The translations under genes and the position numbers were made by a program. This document shows, piece by piece, positions 54,675 to 62,640 of a stretch of 64,000 nt of DNA. Within the stretch, counting starts at the first letter, position 1. Every line of letters starts with the position of its first letter. Source of the DNA: Actinomadura sp. KC345 (GTDB taxonomy: Bacteria > Actinomycetota > Actinomycetes > Streptosporangiales > Streptosporangiaceae). The DNA is taken from the NCBI RefSeq assembly GCF_004348515.1, contig NZ_SMKH01000001.1, positions 38,298 to 102,297 of the forward strand. Reading direction: 5' to 3'. Under the pieces are notes generated by a model, which worked only from the letters and a program-made list of their open reading frames with translations, was not told where the DNA came from and did no database searches.

Positions 54675-55292
54675 GTGCCACGCATCGCCGATGCCCGGCC
54701 ACCGGCGGAACCCAGTTCCGACAACCAGAAGGACCGCTACGAGCGCATCCTGCGGGCGGCGAGGAAGCTCGGGTCCGCGCACGACCTCGAACGGGTCCAG
54801 ATGCAGGATGTGGCGAACGAGGCCGGCGTCGCGATCGCCACCCTGTACCGCTACTTCCCGTCCAAGGTCCATCTCTTCACGGCCGTGAAGCGCAGGCAGG
54901 TCGAACGGCTCGCGGAGGAGACGTCCCGGAACCGGTCGGCGTCGGAGGCCCCGATCGACGCGGTGGTCCGGGTCCTGGTGCGGGCCAGGGAGCAGATGAT
55001 GCGGCGCCCGCGGCTGACCCGCGCGGTGCTCCAGGCCGACCAGACCGCGCAGGCGGCCACGAGCGGCCCCTTGACGTCGGACCGCACGTTCCGCGACATG
55101 CTGCTCGACGTCGCCGGCATCGACGATCCGGCGCCCGCCGACGAGCGCCTCATGCGGCTCCTCGAATCGTGCTGGTTCGGTGTGCTGCTGTCCTGCCTCA
55201 ACGAGCGGATCTCCCCCACCGAGGCGGACGTCGACATCCGCGTCTCCTGCGAGATGCTGCTCGGCCCCCGGCTGGGCGGGCCGGCGGCCTGA
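54675..55292 (+). CDS. TetR family regulator, KstR-like
   Basis: A 205-residue TetR regulator. The helix-turn-helix is VQMQDVANEAGVAIATLYRY followed by FPSKVHLFTAVKRRQ, which closely resembles the KstR branch controlling cholesterol catabolism in mycobacteria. The C-terminal ligand domain (RPRLTRAVLQADQT, RLLESCWFGVLLSCLNER) is also of that type. GTG at 54675 has GGAG ahead of it. The next gene encodes a FadE34-like dehydrogenase, supporting control of steroid or acyl-CoA catabolism, though no KstR-type palindrome is evident before that gene. Confidence 0.88.
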   Translation: MPRIADARPPAEPSSDNQKDRYERILRAARKLGSAHDLERVQMQDVANEAGVAIATLYRYFPSKVHLFTAVKRRQVERLAEETSRNRSASEAPIDAVVRVLVRAREQMMRRPRLTRAVLQADQTAQAATSGPLTSDRTFRDMLLDVAGIDDPAPADERLMRLLESCWFGVLLSCLNERISPTEADVDIRVSCEMLLGPRLGGPAA

Positions 55293-55346
55293 CCACTCAC
55301 CGGGACTCGCGCCCAGTACCGGAAGGCCGCTCGGCAAGCTACGACC

Positions 55347-57566
55347 ATGCCGCTCCCCATTGAGGACGATCACCGCGCACTGGCCGACTCGGCGGCGGCC
55401 TTCGCCCGCCGCCACGCCCCCCTGACGGCGACCCGCGACGCTCTGGCCGAGCTACAGGCGGGCGAACGCCCCGCCTGCTGGGACGCCCTCGTCCGGCAGG
55501 GACTCCACGCGGTGCACCTCCCCGAAGAGCACGGCGGTGCGGGCGCCGGGCTCGTGGAACTGGCCGTCGTGGCCGAGCAGCTCGGCCGGGCGCTGGTGCC
55601 GGGCCCGTTCCTGCCGACCGCGATCGCCGGCGCCGTCGCCGCCGCGTCCCCGGAGTCGGCGGTCCGGAGCCGGCTCGTCGAGGCGTTCGCGGGCGGCGCC
55701 ACGGGCGCGCTGGTGACGACGCCCGGCCTGGTCGCCGTGCGGGAGGAGGGCGTCTGGCGCGTGGACGGCACCTCCCTGCCGGTGCTGGGCCTGCCCTGGG
55801 CCGAGGAGGTCGTCGTCCGGGCCTGCGTGGCGGACGACGCCCACGGCGCACTGTGGTTCCGGTGCGCTCCCGGAGAGACCGCCGTCGTGCACGCCGACGA
55901 GGGGACCGACCTGACCCGGTCGGTCGGGCGCCTCGAACTCGCGGCGCACCGGGTGTCCCCTGAGGACGTCCTGGAACCGCCGGAACAGGCGCGTGCCGAC
56001 CTGATCGTCACCACCGTGCTGGCCGCCGAGGCGGCCGGGATCGCCGCGTGGTGCCTGGCCACGGCCGTGGAGTACGTCCGGACCCGCGAGCAGTTCGGGC
56101 GCCCGGTGGGCGCGTTCCAGGCCGTCCAGCACAAGGCCGCCCTGACGCTCGTCCGCACCGAGACGGCCTGTGCCGCGGCGTGGGACGCGGCACGCGCCGA
56201 GCACCAGCCGGCGGAGCAGCAGCGGCTGGCGGCCGCCGCGGCGGCGGTGACCGCCCTGCCCGCCGGGGTCGACGCGGCCTTCGAGTGCGTCATGCTGCAC
56301 GGCGGCGTCGGCTTCACCTGGGAACACGACGCGCACCTGTACCAGCGCCGCGCGCTCAGCATCGCCTCCGCCGGCGGCGCCGAGGAGGAGTGGGCCCGCC
56401 GGCTCGGCGAGGCCGCCCGCACCGGCGCCCGCGACTTCACGTTCGTGGCCGGGGACGAGTTCCCCGAGCTGCGCGCCGACGTGCGCCGCGTCCTCGACGA
56501 GATCGAGACGCTGCCCGCCACCCCCGGGGAGAACGAGCGGTACGCCACCCGCGGCGGGCCGCGCCGGGTCCGCCTGGCCGAGGCCGGGCTGGTGGCGCCG
56601 CACTACCCGCGGCCGTACGGGCTGGCCGCCGGTCCCCGCGAGCAGTCCGTGATCGCCGAGGAGTTCGCGCGGCGCGGGCTCCTGCCGCCCACGACCGTCA
56701 TCGGCGAATGGGTGCTGCCCACGCTGCTGGCCCACGGCAGCCCCGAGCAGCAGGAGCGCTTCGTCCTGCCGTCGCTGCGCGGCGAGATCGTCTGGTGCCA
56801 GCTGTTCAGCGAACCCGGCGCGGGTTCGGACCTGGCGGCGCTGTCCACGCGGGCGAGGAAGGTCGAGGGCGGCTGGTCGATCACGGGCCAGAAGGTGTGG
56901 ACGTCCGGGGCGCACGAGTCCGACTGGGGCGTCTGCCTGGCCCGCACCGACCCGGACGCGCCCAAGCACCGCGGCCTGTCGTACTTCCTGGTCGACATGA
57001 GGACGCCCGGCGTCGACATCCGCCCGCTGAGGCAGGCGACGGGACGCGCCGAGTTCAACGAGGTGTTCCTCGACGACGTCTTCGTCCCCGACGAGTGCCT
57101 CGTCTCCGAGCCCGGCAAGGGCTGGCGGCTAGCCACGACGACGCTGTCCAACGAGCGGCTGAGCATGGGCGGCATGCTGACCCACGGCTCCGCCCGGAGC
57201 GTGCGCGAACTGCTCGAACGCGGCGGCCACGCGGCGTCCCGCGAGGAGGTCGTGCGGGTGCTGGGCCGCAACACCGCCCGCGAGATGGCGCTGTCGGCCC
57301 TCGCGCTGCGCGGCGTCCTGGCCCGGCTGTCCGACCACGACCCCGGCGCCGAGATCAGCGTGCAGAAGGTGTTCAACGCGATCGCGCAGCGGGACGGCTC
57401 CCGGGCGCTGGTCTCCCTGCTCGGGCCCGCCGGGACCGTCTCCGGCGGCGGTCACGTCGTCGACCACCTCGGTCTCCCGTCCGTCCTGTTCGGCGGCGGA
57501 ACGATCGAGATCCAGCTCAACGTCATCGCCCAGCGCGTCCTCGGACTCCCGCGCCAGGACGCCTGA
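55347..57566 (+). CDS. Fused double acyl-CoA dehydrogenase (FadE34-like)
   Basis: A 739-residue protein made of two acyl-CoA dehydrogenase units in tandem. The N-terminal unit (1-380) has LPEEHGGAGAGLVELAVVAE, YVRTREQFGRPVGAFQAVQH and MLHGGVGFTWEHD. The C-terminal unit has YPRPYGLAAGPREQ, CQLFSEPGAGSDLAAL, GWSITGQKVWTSGAHESDWG and LFGGGTIEIQLNVIAQRVLG. Mycobacterial FadE34 (ChsE3), which works on steroid side-chain CoA esters, has this single-chain double architecture and similar length. A flavoenzyme of the cytosol, likely transferring electrons to ETF. The exact substrate is inference. Confidence 0.88.
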   Translation: MPLPIEDDHRALADSAAAFARRHAPLTATRDALAELQAGERPACWDALVRQGLHAVHLPEEHGGAGAGLVELAVVAEQLGRALVPGPFLPTAIAGAVAAASPESAVRSRLVEAFAGGATGALVTTPGLVAVREEGVWRVDGTSLPVLGLPWAEEVVVRACVADDAHGALWFRCAPGETAVVHADEGTDLTRSVGRLELAAHRVSPEDVLEPPEQARADLIVTTVLAAEAAGIAAWCLATAVEYVRTREQFGRPVGAFQAVQHKAALTLVRTETACAAAWDAARAEHQPAEQQRLAAAAAAVTALPAGVDAAFECVMLHGGVGFTWEHDAHLYQRRALSIASAGGAEEEWARRLGEAARTGARDFTFVAGDEFPELRADVRRVLDEIETLPATPGENERYATRGGPRRVRLAEAGLVAPHYPRPYGLAAGPREQSVIAEEFARRGLLPPTTVIGEWVLPTLLAHGSPEQQERFVLPSLRGEIVWCQLFSEPGAGSDLAALSTRARKVEGGWSITGQKVWTSGAHESDWGVCLARTDPDAPKHRGLSYFLVDMRTPGVDIRPLRQATGRAEFNEVFLDDVFVPDECLVSEPGKGWRLATTTLSNERLSMGGMLTHGSARSVRELLERGGHAASREEVVRVLGRNTAREMALSALALRGVLARLSDHDPGAEISVQKVFNAIAQRDGSRALVSLLGPAGTVSGGGHVVDHLGLPSVLFGGGTIEIQLNVIAQRVLGLPRQDA

Positions 57567-57596
57567 CGGCGCGACCGGTCACACCCGCTGCCGTAC

Positions 57597-58340
57597 TCAG
57601 GGCGGGCCGGAAGGGGGTGCGGACGGGGGCGTCCGGGTCCACGGCCAGGTGATCAGGGCCCAGCCGAGCAGGATGATCAGGGCCTCGGCCAGCACGTACC
57701 AGGGCCAGGGGCCCAGCAGGTCCAGCACCGAGGCCTCGCCGGGCTTGTCGTTGAGGTATCCGTAGTTGGTCCCGGCGACCAGATTGAAGACGAAGGCGGC
57801 GACGGCCCACGCCAGCGTGGCCGCGATCGCGAACCGGTAGCCGCGCCAGTCCGGCCGCATCCCCAGGCCCCAGGTCAGGTACACCGCGGCCCACACGATC
57901 AACAGGTGCATCCCGAAGAAGGCCAGGTACTCGACGTCGGGGTAGTCCCCACCGCTCAGCGTCGGCGTCAGGAGCCCCTGCACCGACAGTGTGAGGCCCC
58001 AGTAGTACGTCAGCGCGAACCCGCGCCGCCCGAGCGTCCACAGCGCGACGACGGCGGCCGGCCACGCCAGGTCGCACAGATGCAGCGGCAGTGACGAACC
58101 GGTGTTCCACTCCCCGGGCAGGAACGCGGACACATGGGTACCGACCACCACGTACACGATCGCCAGGGCGTACGCCTTGCCGAAGCCCCTCGCCTCGCCG
58201 CCGAACCCGCCGCCGGGCTCCACGACGCGCTGCGAACGCCCGAGCAGCACCAGGCCGGCGCAGCCCACCGCGAACACCCCGAGCACCGCCCAGTGCGACA
58301 CCCCGAACGCGACGAACCCATCGGCAGCGGCCAGCGACAC
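57597..58340 (-). CDS. YwaF/TMEM164 family membrane protein
   Basis: A 247-residue protein with about seven membrane helices, of the TIGR02206/YwaF type. Typical strings are FGVSHWAVLGVF at the N-terminus, LPLHLCDLAWPAAVVAL, YYWGLTLSVQGLLTPTL and FNLVAGTNYGYLNDKP. Relatives of the TMEM164 group are implicated in lipid acyl transfer in eukaryotes; the bacterial role is not established. The tail is proline-rich. GTG start at 58340. Convergent with the dehydrogenase gene. Confidence 0.88.
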   Translation of the reverse strand: MSLAAADGFVAFGVSHWAVLGVFAVGCAGLVLLGRSQRVVEPGGGFGGEARGFGKAYALAIVYVVVGTHVSAFLPGEWNTGSSLPLHLCDLAWPAAVVALWTLGRRGFALTYYWGLTLSVQGLLTPTLSGGDYPDVEYLAFFGMHLLIVWAAVYLTWGLGMRPDWRGYRFAIAATLAWAVAAFVFNLVAGTNYGYLNDKPGEASVLDLLGPWPWYVLAEALIILLGWALITWPWTRTPPSAPPSGPP

Positions 58341-58486
58341 CCACCAAGGCTAGCGCCCGGCCCACCGCGGGCCGCCGTCTGCCGCGGCCTTCGCCGGTGG
58401 ACGCTGCGGTAGGGCGCCCCCATACTGACCCGAACCAGTCACAGCGGTGTCGTGCCGGTCCGCGTCCGCGGGCGGATGGAGGAAGC

Positions 58487-59245
58487 ATGGAAGTCGGCGG
58501 TAAGAAGGCGATCGTGGTCGGCGGGGCGTCGGGGATGGGGCGCGCCACCGCCGAGTTGTTCGCGGCGCGCGGCGCGTCCGTGGCGGTGCTCGACCGTCCC
58601 GGATCCGGTGGCGGCGAGGTGGCCAAGGGCCTGGGCGGGACGTTCCACGAGGTCGACGTCACCGACTTCGCCGGGACCGAGACCGCGATCGACGCCGCCG
58701 TCGCCGCCCTCGGCGGGCTGCACGCCGTCGTCACCACGGCGGGCGGGGGCATCGCCCAGCGCACGCTGTCCAAACAGGGGCCCCACGACCTGGACGACTT
58801 CCGGCGGATCATCGACCTCAACGTGGTCGCGTCCTTCAACATCTCCCGGCTCGCCGCCGCCCACATGAGGGGGAACGAGCCCGAGGACGACGAGCGCGGC
58901 GTCATCATCAACACCTCCTCCATCGCCGCCTTCGAGGGGCAGATCGGCCAGGTCGCCTACACCGCCGCCAAGGCCGGCATCGCCGGGATGTGCCTGACCA
59001 TGGCCCGCGACCTCGGCTCGCTGGGCATCCGCGTCCTGGCCATCGCGCCCAGCCTCTTCGCCACCGGCATCACCCAGGGCATCCCCGACGAGTTCGCCAC
59101 GGCCCTCACCAAGGACGCCGCCTTCCCCAAGCGCATGGGCCGCCCCGAGGAATACGCCAGGTTCGCCCTGGCCATCGTCGACAACCCGATGCTCAACGGC
59201 CAGTGCCTCCGCCTGGACGCCGGCCAGCGCTTCGCCCCGCGCTGA
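58487..59245 (+). CDS. Short-chain dehydrogenase (HSD10-type)
   Basis: A 252-residue classical SDR. The cofactor site is VVGGASGMGRATAELFA, and the catalytic residues lie in IINTSSIAAFEGQIGQ (Ser) and VAYTAAKAGIAGM (Tyr and Lys). The acidic residue after beta-2 (VAVLDRP) indicates NAD preference. The loop with DDERGVIINTSS and LFATGITQGIP matches 3-hydroxyacyl-CoA dehydrogenase type II (HSD17B10-like). Together with the upstream acyl-CoA dehydrogenase it suggests beta-oxidation of acyl or steroid side chains. ATG at 58487 follows GGATGGAGGAAG. Confidence 0.9.
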   Translation: MEVGGKKAIVVGGASGMGRATAELFAARGASVAVLDRPGSGGGEVAKGLGGTFHEVDVTDFAGTETAIDAAVAALGGLHAVVTTAGGGIAQRTLSKQGPHDLDDFRRIIDLNVVASFNISRLAAAHMRGNEPEDDERGVIINTSSIAAFEGQIGQVAYTAAKAGIAGMCLTMARDLGSLGIRVLAIAPSLFATGITQGIPDEFATALTKDAAFPKRMGRPEEYARFALAIVDNPMLNGQCLRLDAGQRFAPR

Positions 59246-59310
59246 ACGTGGCCGTTCCGGAGGTGACCGCCCGCGCGTAGGGGCGGCTCCGATCACCGCG
59301 CGGACCGCGG

Positions 59311-59330
59311 CCCCGCGCCGGGGAGCGGGG
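59311..59330 (+). terminator. Hairpin after the SDR gene
   Basis: CCCCGC and GCGGGG pair around an eight-base loop 66 bases after the SDR stop and 22 bases before the next start codon. Modest stem, no U-tract. Confidence 0.4.
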
Positions 59331-59351
59331 TTCGGGCTGGTCAGAGGGGGT

Positions 59352-60860
59352 ATGGGCGGCTTGTCGGCCGACAAGGCGGCGGAGGACGAGCCGACTTCGG
59401 GGGGCGTCGTGCGAGTGAGGTGGCGGCGGCGGGCGCGTGCGCTGCGCTGGCCGGCGGGGATGGGCGTCGCCACGTGGCGGTGGCTGCGGCGGTCCCGCCG
59501 GGTGACGCGGCGCCGGCTCGGCAGCGAAGCGGCCTCGGAGATCGGCGGGATCCCGCGCCGAGGCGGGGGCGGGGTCCAGGACCCGCGGCAGGGTGTCGGG
59601 CCGATCTACCAGCGGCGTTACGCGGTCCGCATCTCCGGCAGCCCGCTGACCGCGGCCCAGTTGATCGAGCGTCTCGGCGAGGACCTCAACGCCGCCTCGC
59701 CGGTGGAGATCGCCGTCTTCGACAAGACCTCGGGGACGTCCCATCCCCTTCGGCCGAGAGACGAGTACGTCGTCCATATGCCGGGGCCGTGGAACTGCCC
59801 GGTCCGGGTAGTGGAACGGACCCCGGTGTCCTTCAGGTTCGCGACGCTGAGCGGCCACATGGAGGCGGGCGAGATCGAATTCCGGGCCGAGGTCCGGGAG
59901 GGCGACCTGGTGTTCACGATCGAGTCCTGGGCGCGAAGCGGCGACCGGTTCGCGGATCTCCTCTACGGAAAGCTGGGCATCGCGAAGGAAATGCAGCTGC
60001 ACATGTGGGCGCATTTCTGCACGCGGGTCGCCGAGCTGTCCGGTGGACGGATGGTCGGCGACGTGGAGGTCCAGACCGAACGGGCGGAGGCGTCCGGCGG
60101 CGGGCGGCGCCTCGCCGCCCGGGCGCTCACGGCGGCGTTCACGCGAACCTTCACGCTGGCCGCACGGCTGCGCGACCGGCCCCTGCACCCGGAGGGCCTG
60201 GTGTTCGACGCCACCCTCGACCTGCATGGGACGTCCCGATACTGGGGAATCCCCCTTCTGGACGACCGTACGGAACTGGGGGGCCAGGTGCGGCTTTCCC
60301 GCGCGATGGGCTTGCCGGACGCGCTGCCGGACGTGCTGGGTCTGGCACTGCGATGGCGCCAGCCAGGGGGCGGCGACACGGAGGCCGAGGACACGGCGGA
60401 GTTGCTGCTGGCGACGACCGGGCATACCCGGCTGGGGCGCCATCTGCTCCGGCCCGCGGCCCGATGGAGCCCGGCCTTCTACGGTTCCCTGCTCGCGTAC
60501 CGGGCCGGTGACCGACGGATCCTGCTCGGCGCCATGGCGCGGAAGGGCCGGACCGTCCCGGCGGATCTTCCGGCGCTCGCGCAGGCCGTGGAGGAGCGGC
60601 CGCTGCAATTGGATCTGGTGGTGGCGACCGAGTTCGGCGCGTGGGAGCGGTTCGGGGAGCTGCGGCTCCAGGGGCCCGCGCGGGGCGATGGAAGCACACC
60701 GCGCTTCAACCCCGCCCGCAACCCCGTCCGGGGTCTGCGCCCCGCCGGGCTGTTCCAGCAGGTGCGCGGCGCGACCTACACCGCCGTCCAGCGTGTGCCC
60801 CGCCGTGCCGGTTCCGCGCGCCCGGAGCGGCGCCGCCATCCGGCGAAGACGCCTCCGTGA
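59352..60860 (+). CDS. DUF1990-like domain fused to a catalase-like domain
   Basis: A 502-residue protein with a basic N-terminus. Residues about 75-245 resemble DUF1990 (YQRRYAVRISGSPLTAAQLI, CPVRVVERTPVSFRFATLSG then HMEAGEIEF and FTIESWARSGDRFADLLYG). Residues about 275-480 resemble the catalase-like fold: RDRPLHPEGLVFDATLDL, LGGQVRLSRAMGLPDALPDV, and later WSPAFYGSLLAYRAGD. No catalytic His of true catalases is evident, so it is probably a binding or non-haem relative. It overlaps the next gene, which also encodes a DUF1990 protein, by four bases (GTGA). Function unknown. Confidence 0.7.
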   Translation: MGGLSADKAAEDEPTSGGVVRVRWRRRARALRWPAGMGVATWRWLRRSRRVTRRRLGSEAASEIGGIPRRGGGGVQDPRQGVGPIYQRRYAVRISGSPLTAAQLIERLGEDLNAASPVEIAVFDKTSGTSHPLRPRDEYVVHMPGPWNCPVRVVERTPVSFRFATLSGHMEAGEIEFRAEVREGDLVFTIESWARSGDRFADLLYGKLGIAKEMQLHMWAHFCTRVAELSGGRMVGDVEVQTERAEASGGGRRLAARALTAAFTRTFTLAARLRDRPLHPEGLVFDATLDLHGTSRYWGIPLLDDRTELGGQVRLSRAMGLPDALPDVLGLALRWRQPGGGDTEAEDTAELLLATTGHTRLGRHLLRPAARWSPAFYGSLLAYRAGDRRILLGAMARKGRTVPADLPALAQAVEERPLQLDLVVATEFGAWERFGELRLQGPARGDGSTPRFNPARNPVRGLRPAGLFQQVRGATYTAVQRVPRRAGSARPERRRHPAKTPP

Positions 60861-61525
60861 GAAGGAGCGCACGCGTCCGGCGGCGCCTGCGGCGGCTTCA
60901 CGCCGGCCTGCACCGGCGTCCCCTCAACTTCGATCCGGACCGGCACGACATGCACCGTCCGGAGCGCGGCTGGCATGTCGACGACTACCGGCAGCCGCTC
61001 CCGGTGGAGCCGCCCGGCCCGCCGGTCCCCGGAGGGAGCTGGGAGACCGCCCGGGATCTCGTACGGGACTACGAGTACGCCGATCCGGCCATCATCCGGG
61101 AGATCTGCCGGTCGGGGCCGCCGGAGCCGGGACGGAACATGCTGCTCGAAGGCCGGTTCTACGGCCTGCGCTTCTATCTCGGCCTCCGGGTCGGCGACGT
61201 CGTCGACGGAGTCGTCGAGGAGAACGGACGCCAGGCCCGGGTGTGGGGGTGGAACTACCAGACGTTGGAGGGACACCTCGAACGCGGCCAGATGGACCAG
61301 GAGGTCCGCAAATGGCTCGACACCGGTGATGTGGAGTTCCACATCCACGGATTCTCGCAGCGGGCGGCCATCCCGAACCCCGTCGTGCGCCTGGGCTTCA
61401 TCCTCTTCGGCAGGGCCACCCAGGTCAGGTTCTACCGGCGGGCATGCCGGCGCATGGAGAAGCTGACGGCGTCCGCGCTCACTGAAGGTGGTGGCGGCGG
61501 ACGTCGAATGACCGGTTTCACTTGA
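60857..61525 (+). CDS. DUF1990 family protein
   Basis: A 222-residue protein with the DUF1990 signature in its C-terminal two thirds: FYGLRFYLGLRVGDVVDGVV, VWGWNYQTLEGHLERGQMDQ, VEFHIHGFSQRAAIPNPVVR, and QVRFYRRACRRM. The N-terminus is Arg-rich and includes HDMHRPERGWHVDDYRQPL. The family has no established biochemical role; domains of this type are suspected to bind lipid-like ligands. It is coupled to the preceding fusion protein and its 3' end overlaps the convergent DUF3140 gene by eight bases. Confidence 0.8.
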   Translation: MRRSARVRRRLRRLHAGLHRRPLNFDPDRHDMHRPERGWHVDDYRQPLPVEPPGPPVPGGSWETARDLVRDYEYADPAIIREICRSGPPEPGRNMLLEGRFYGLRFYLGLRVGDVVDGVVEENGRQARVWGWNYQTLEGHLERGQMDQEVRKWLDTGDVEFHIHGFSQRAAIPNPVVRLGFILFGRATQVRFYRRACRRMEKLTASALTEGGGGGRRMTGFT

Positions 61526-61850
61526 GCGGGTCGTGGCCCCAGTTCATCAGCGAATAGCGCCACCTGGATTCCTTCACGTCGCCGGACGGACGCTGGGCGA
61601 GATGCCGCCGCACGTAGCCGACGACCTTGTTCATGTGCGCGTAGTCCTGCTCGGTCAGGTCCGACCGGTTCGCACGCAGCAACTCGACGGTCTTCCGTCC
61701 GGACGCGTGGCCCGTCGACTCCCCGCCGCCGTCCTTCTGCCCGGCCGACCGCGACTCCGCGGTCTCCAGCCAGCGCTCCAGCTCCTTCGGGGTCATGTTG
61801 ACGGCCTCGCCGAACTCCGCCGCCGTCGTCTCCCTGTCCTCGCCGGTCAT
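61518..61850 (-). CDS. DUF3140 family protein
   Basis: A 110-residue protein typical of DUF3140: EFGEAVNMTPKELERWLET, SAGQKDGGGESTGHASGRK and DYAHMNKVVGYVRRHLAQRP, ending WRYSLMNWGHDPLK. The family is found in bacteria, often next to DUF2945 as here, and is proposed to bind DNA, but this is not proven. It is coupled by an ATGA overlap to the upstream DUF2945 gene. Confidence 0.92.
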   Translation of the reverse strand: MTGEDRETTAAEFGEAVNMTPKELERWLETAESRSAGQKDGGGESTGHASGRKTVELLRANRSDLTEQDYAHMNKVVGYVRRHLAQRPSGDVKESRWRYSLMNWGHDPLK

Positions 61851-62080
61851 TTCGAGCCCTTGCGCCTTCGCAGGGCCGAGCCTTTGTGCACGGCCTTCTT
61901 GCCGCTCTTCGCACTGCGCACGGCGTACTGCGGCTCCTCGGGCGAGGCCGCGACCGTGCGCCCCGCCTCCTCCCGCCGGTCAGTGATCTTCTTCTCCACC
62001 TTTCCCTTCGCCGTGGAGCCGTGACTGCTCCACGTGACCTCGTCACCGATATCGGGATCATCTTCTCGCTTGCTCTTCAT
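61847..62080 (-). CDS. DUF2945 (HVA22-like/hypervirulence-associated TUDOR) protein
   Basis: A 77-residue basic protein: IGDEVTWSSHGSTAKGKVEK near the N-terminus, then EPQYAVRSAKSGKKAVHKGS. This is the small beta-barrel of the DUF2945 family, which precedes DUF3140 genes in many actinobacteria and proteobacteria. Role unknown; possibly nucleic acid binding. First gene of a two-gene minus-strand operon, divergent from the gene at 62148. Confidence 0.92.
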   Translation of the reverse strand: MKSKREDDPDIGDEVTWSSHGSTAKGKVEKKITDRREEAGRTVAASPEEPQYAVRSAKSGKKAVHKGSALRRRKGSK

Positions 62081-62147
62081 ACGGTCGGCGATACCCGCCG
62101 CCAGGCCGGGTAGGCACCTCGGAACACCTGGTCAACGAGGAGTTGTC

Positions 62148-62561
62148 ATGTCTTCGCAAACCGATGGCGAGCGCTATAACTTCGCCTTCGACCACCGCTT
62201 GCTCCGCCCGCTGGCGCTGCTGGGCATCCGGCCGGACACCTGCGGGCTGGTGATCACGTCCGACGAGCTGCTGGTGCGCTTCGGGCCGTGGAAGGTGCGG
62301 TCGCCCCTGGAGAACGTGGCCGGCGCCGAGGTGTCCGGCCCCTACAGCGCCTGGAAGGCCATCGGCGTCCGCTTGTCGCTGGCCGACGGCGGGCTGACCT
62401 TCGGCTCCAGCAGCGAGCAGGGCGTGTGCATCCGCTTCCACCGCCCGGTCCCGGGCTCCGAGCCGACCGGCCTGCTGCGCCACAAGGGGCTGACGCTCAC
62501 CCTCGCCGACTCCCCCGCCGCCGCCGGACGGCTCCGGGACCTGGCGTCGGCCCGGCGATAG
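62148..62561 (+). CDS. Conserved hypothetical actinobacterial protein
   Basis: A 137-residue soluble protein with no signal peptide. It contains YNFAFDHRLLRPLALLGIRP, ELLVRFGPWKVRSPLENVAG, VSGPYSAWKAIGVRLSLADG and VCIRFHRPVPG, a beta-rich pattern that recalls PH-like or photosystem-unrelated small beta folds seen across actinobacteria. I do not recognise a named family. GAGGAG lies ahead of the ATG at 62148. Confidence 0.75.
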   Translation: MSSQTDGERYNFAFDHRLLRPLALLGIRPDTCGLVITSDELLVRFGPWKVRSPLENVAGAEVSGPYSAWKAIGVRLSLADGGLTFGSSSEQGVCIRFHRPVPGSEPTGLLRHKGLTLTLADSPAAAGRLRDLASARR

Positions 62562-62640
62562 GAGCACGGATCGTTCTCGTGGGGCGGCAAAATCGGGGCA
62601 TCCCGCGCTTGCGCACGTCGGCTCCGGGTAGGCAGCGGCC

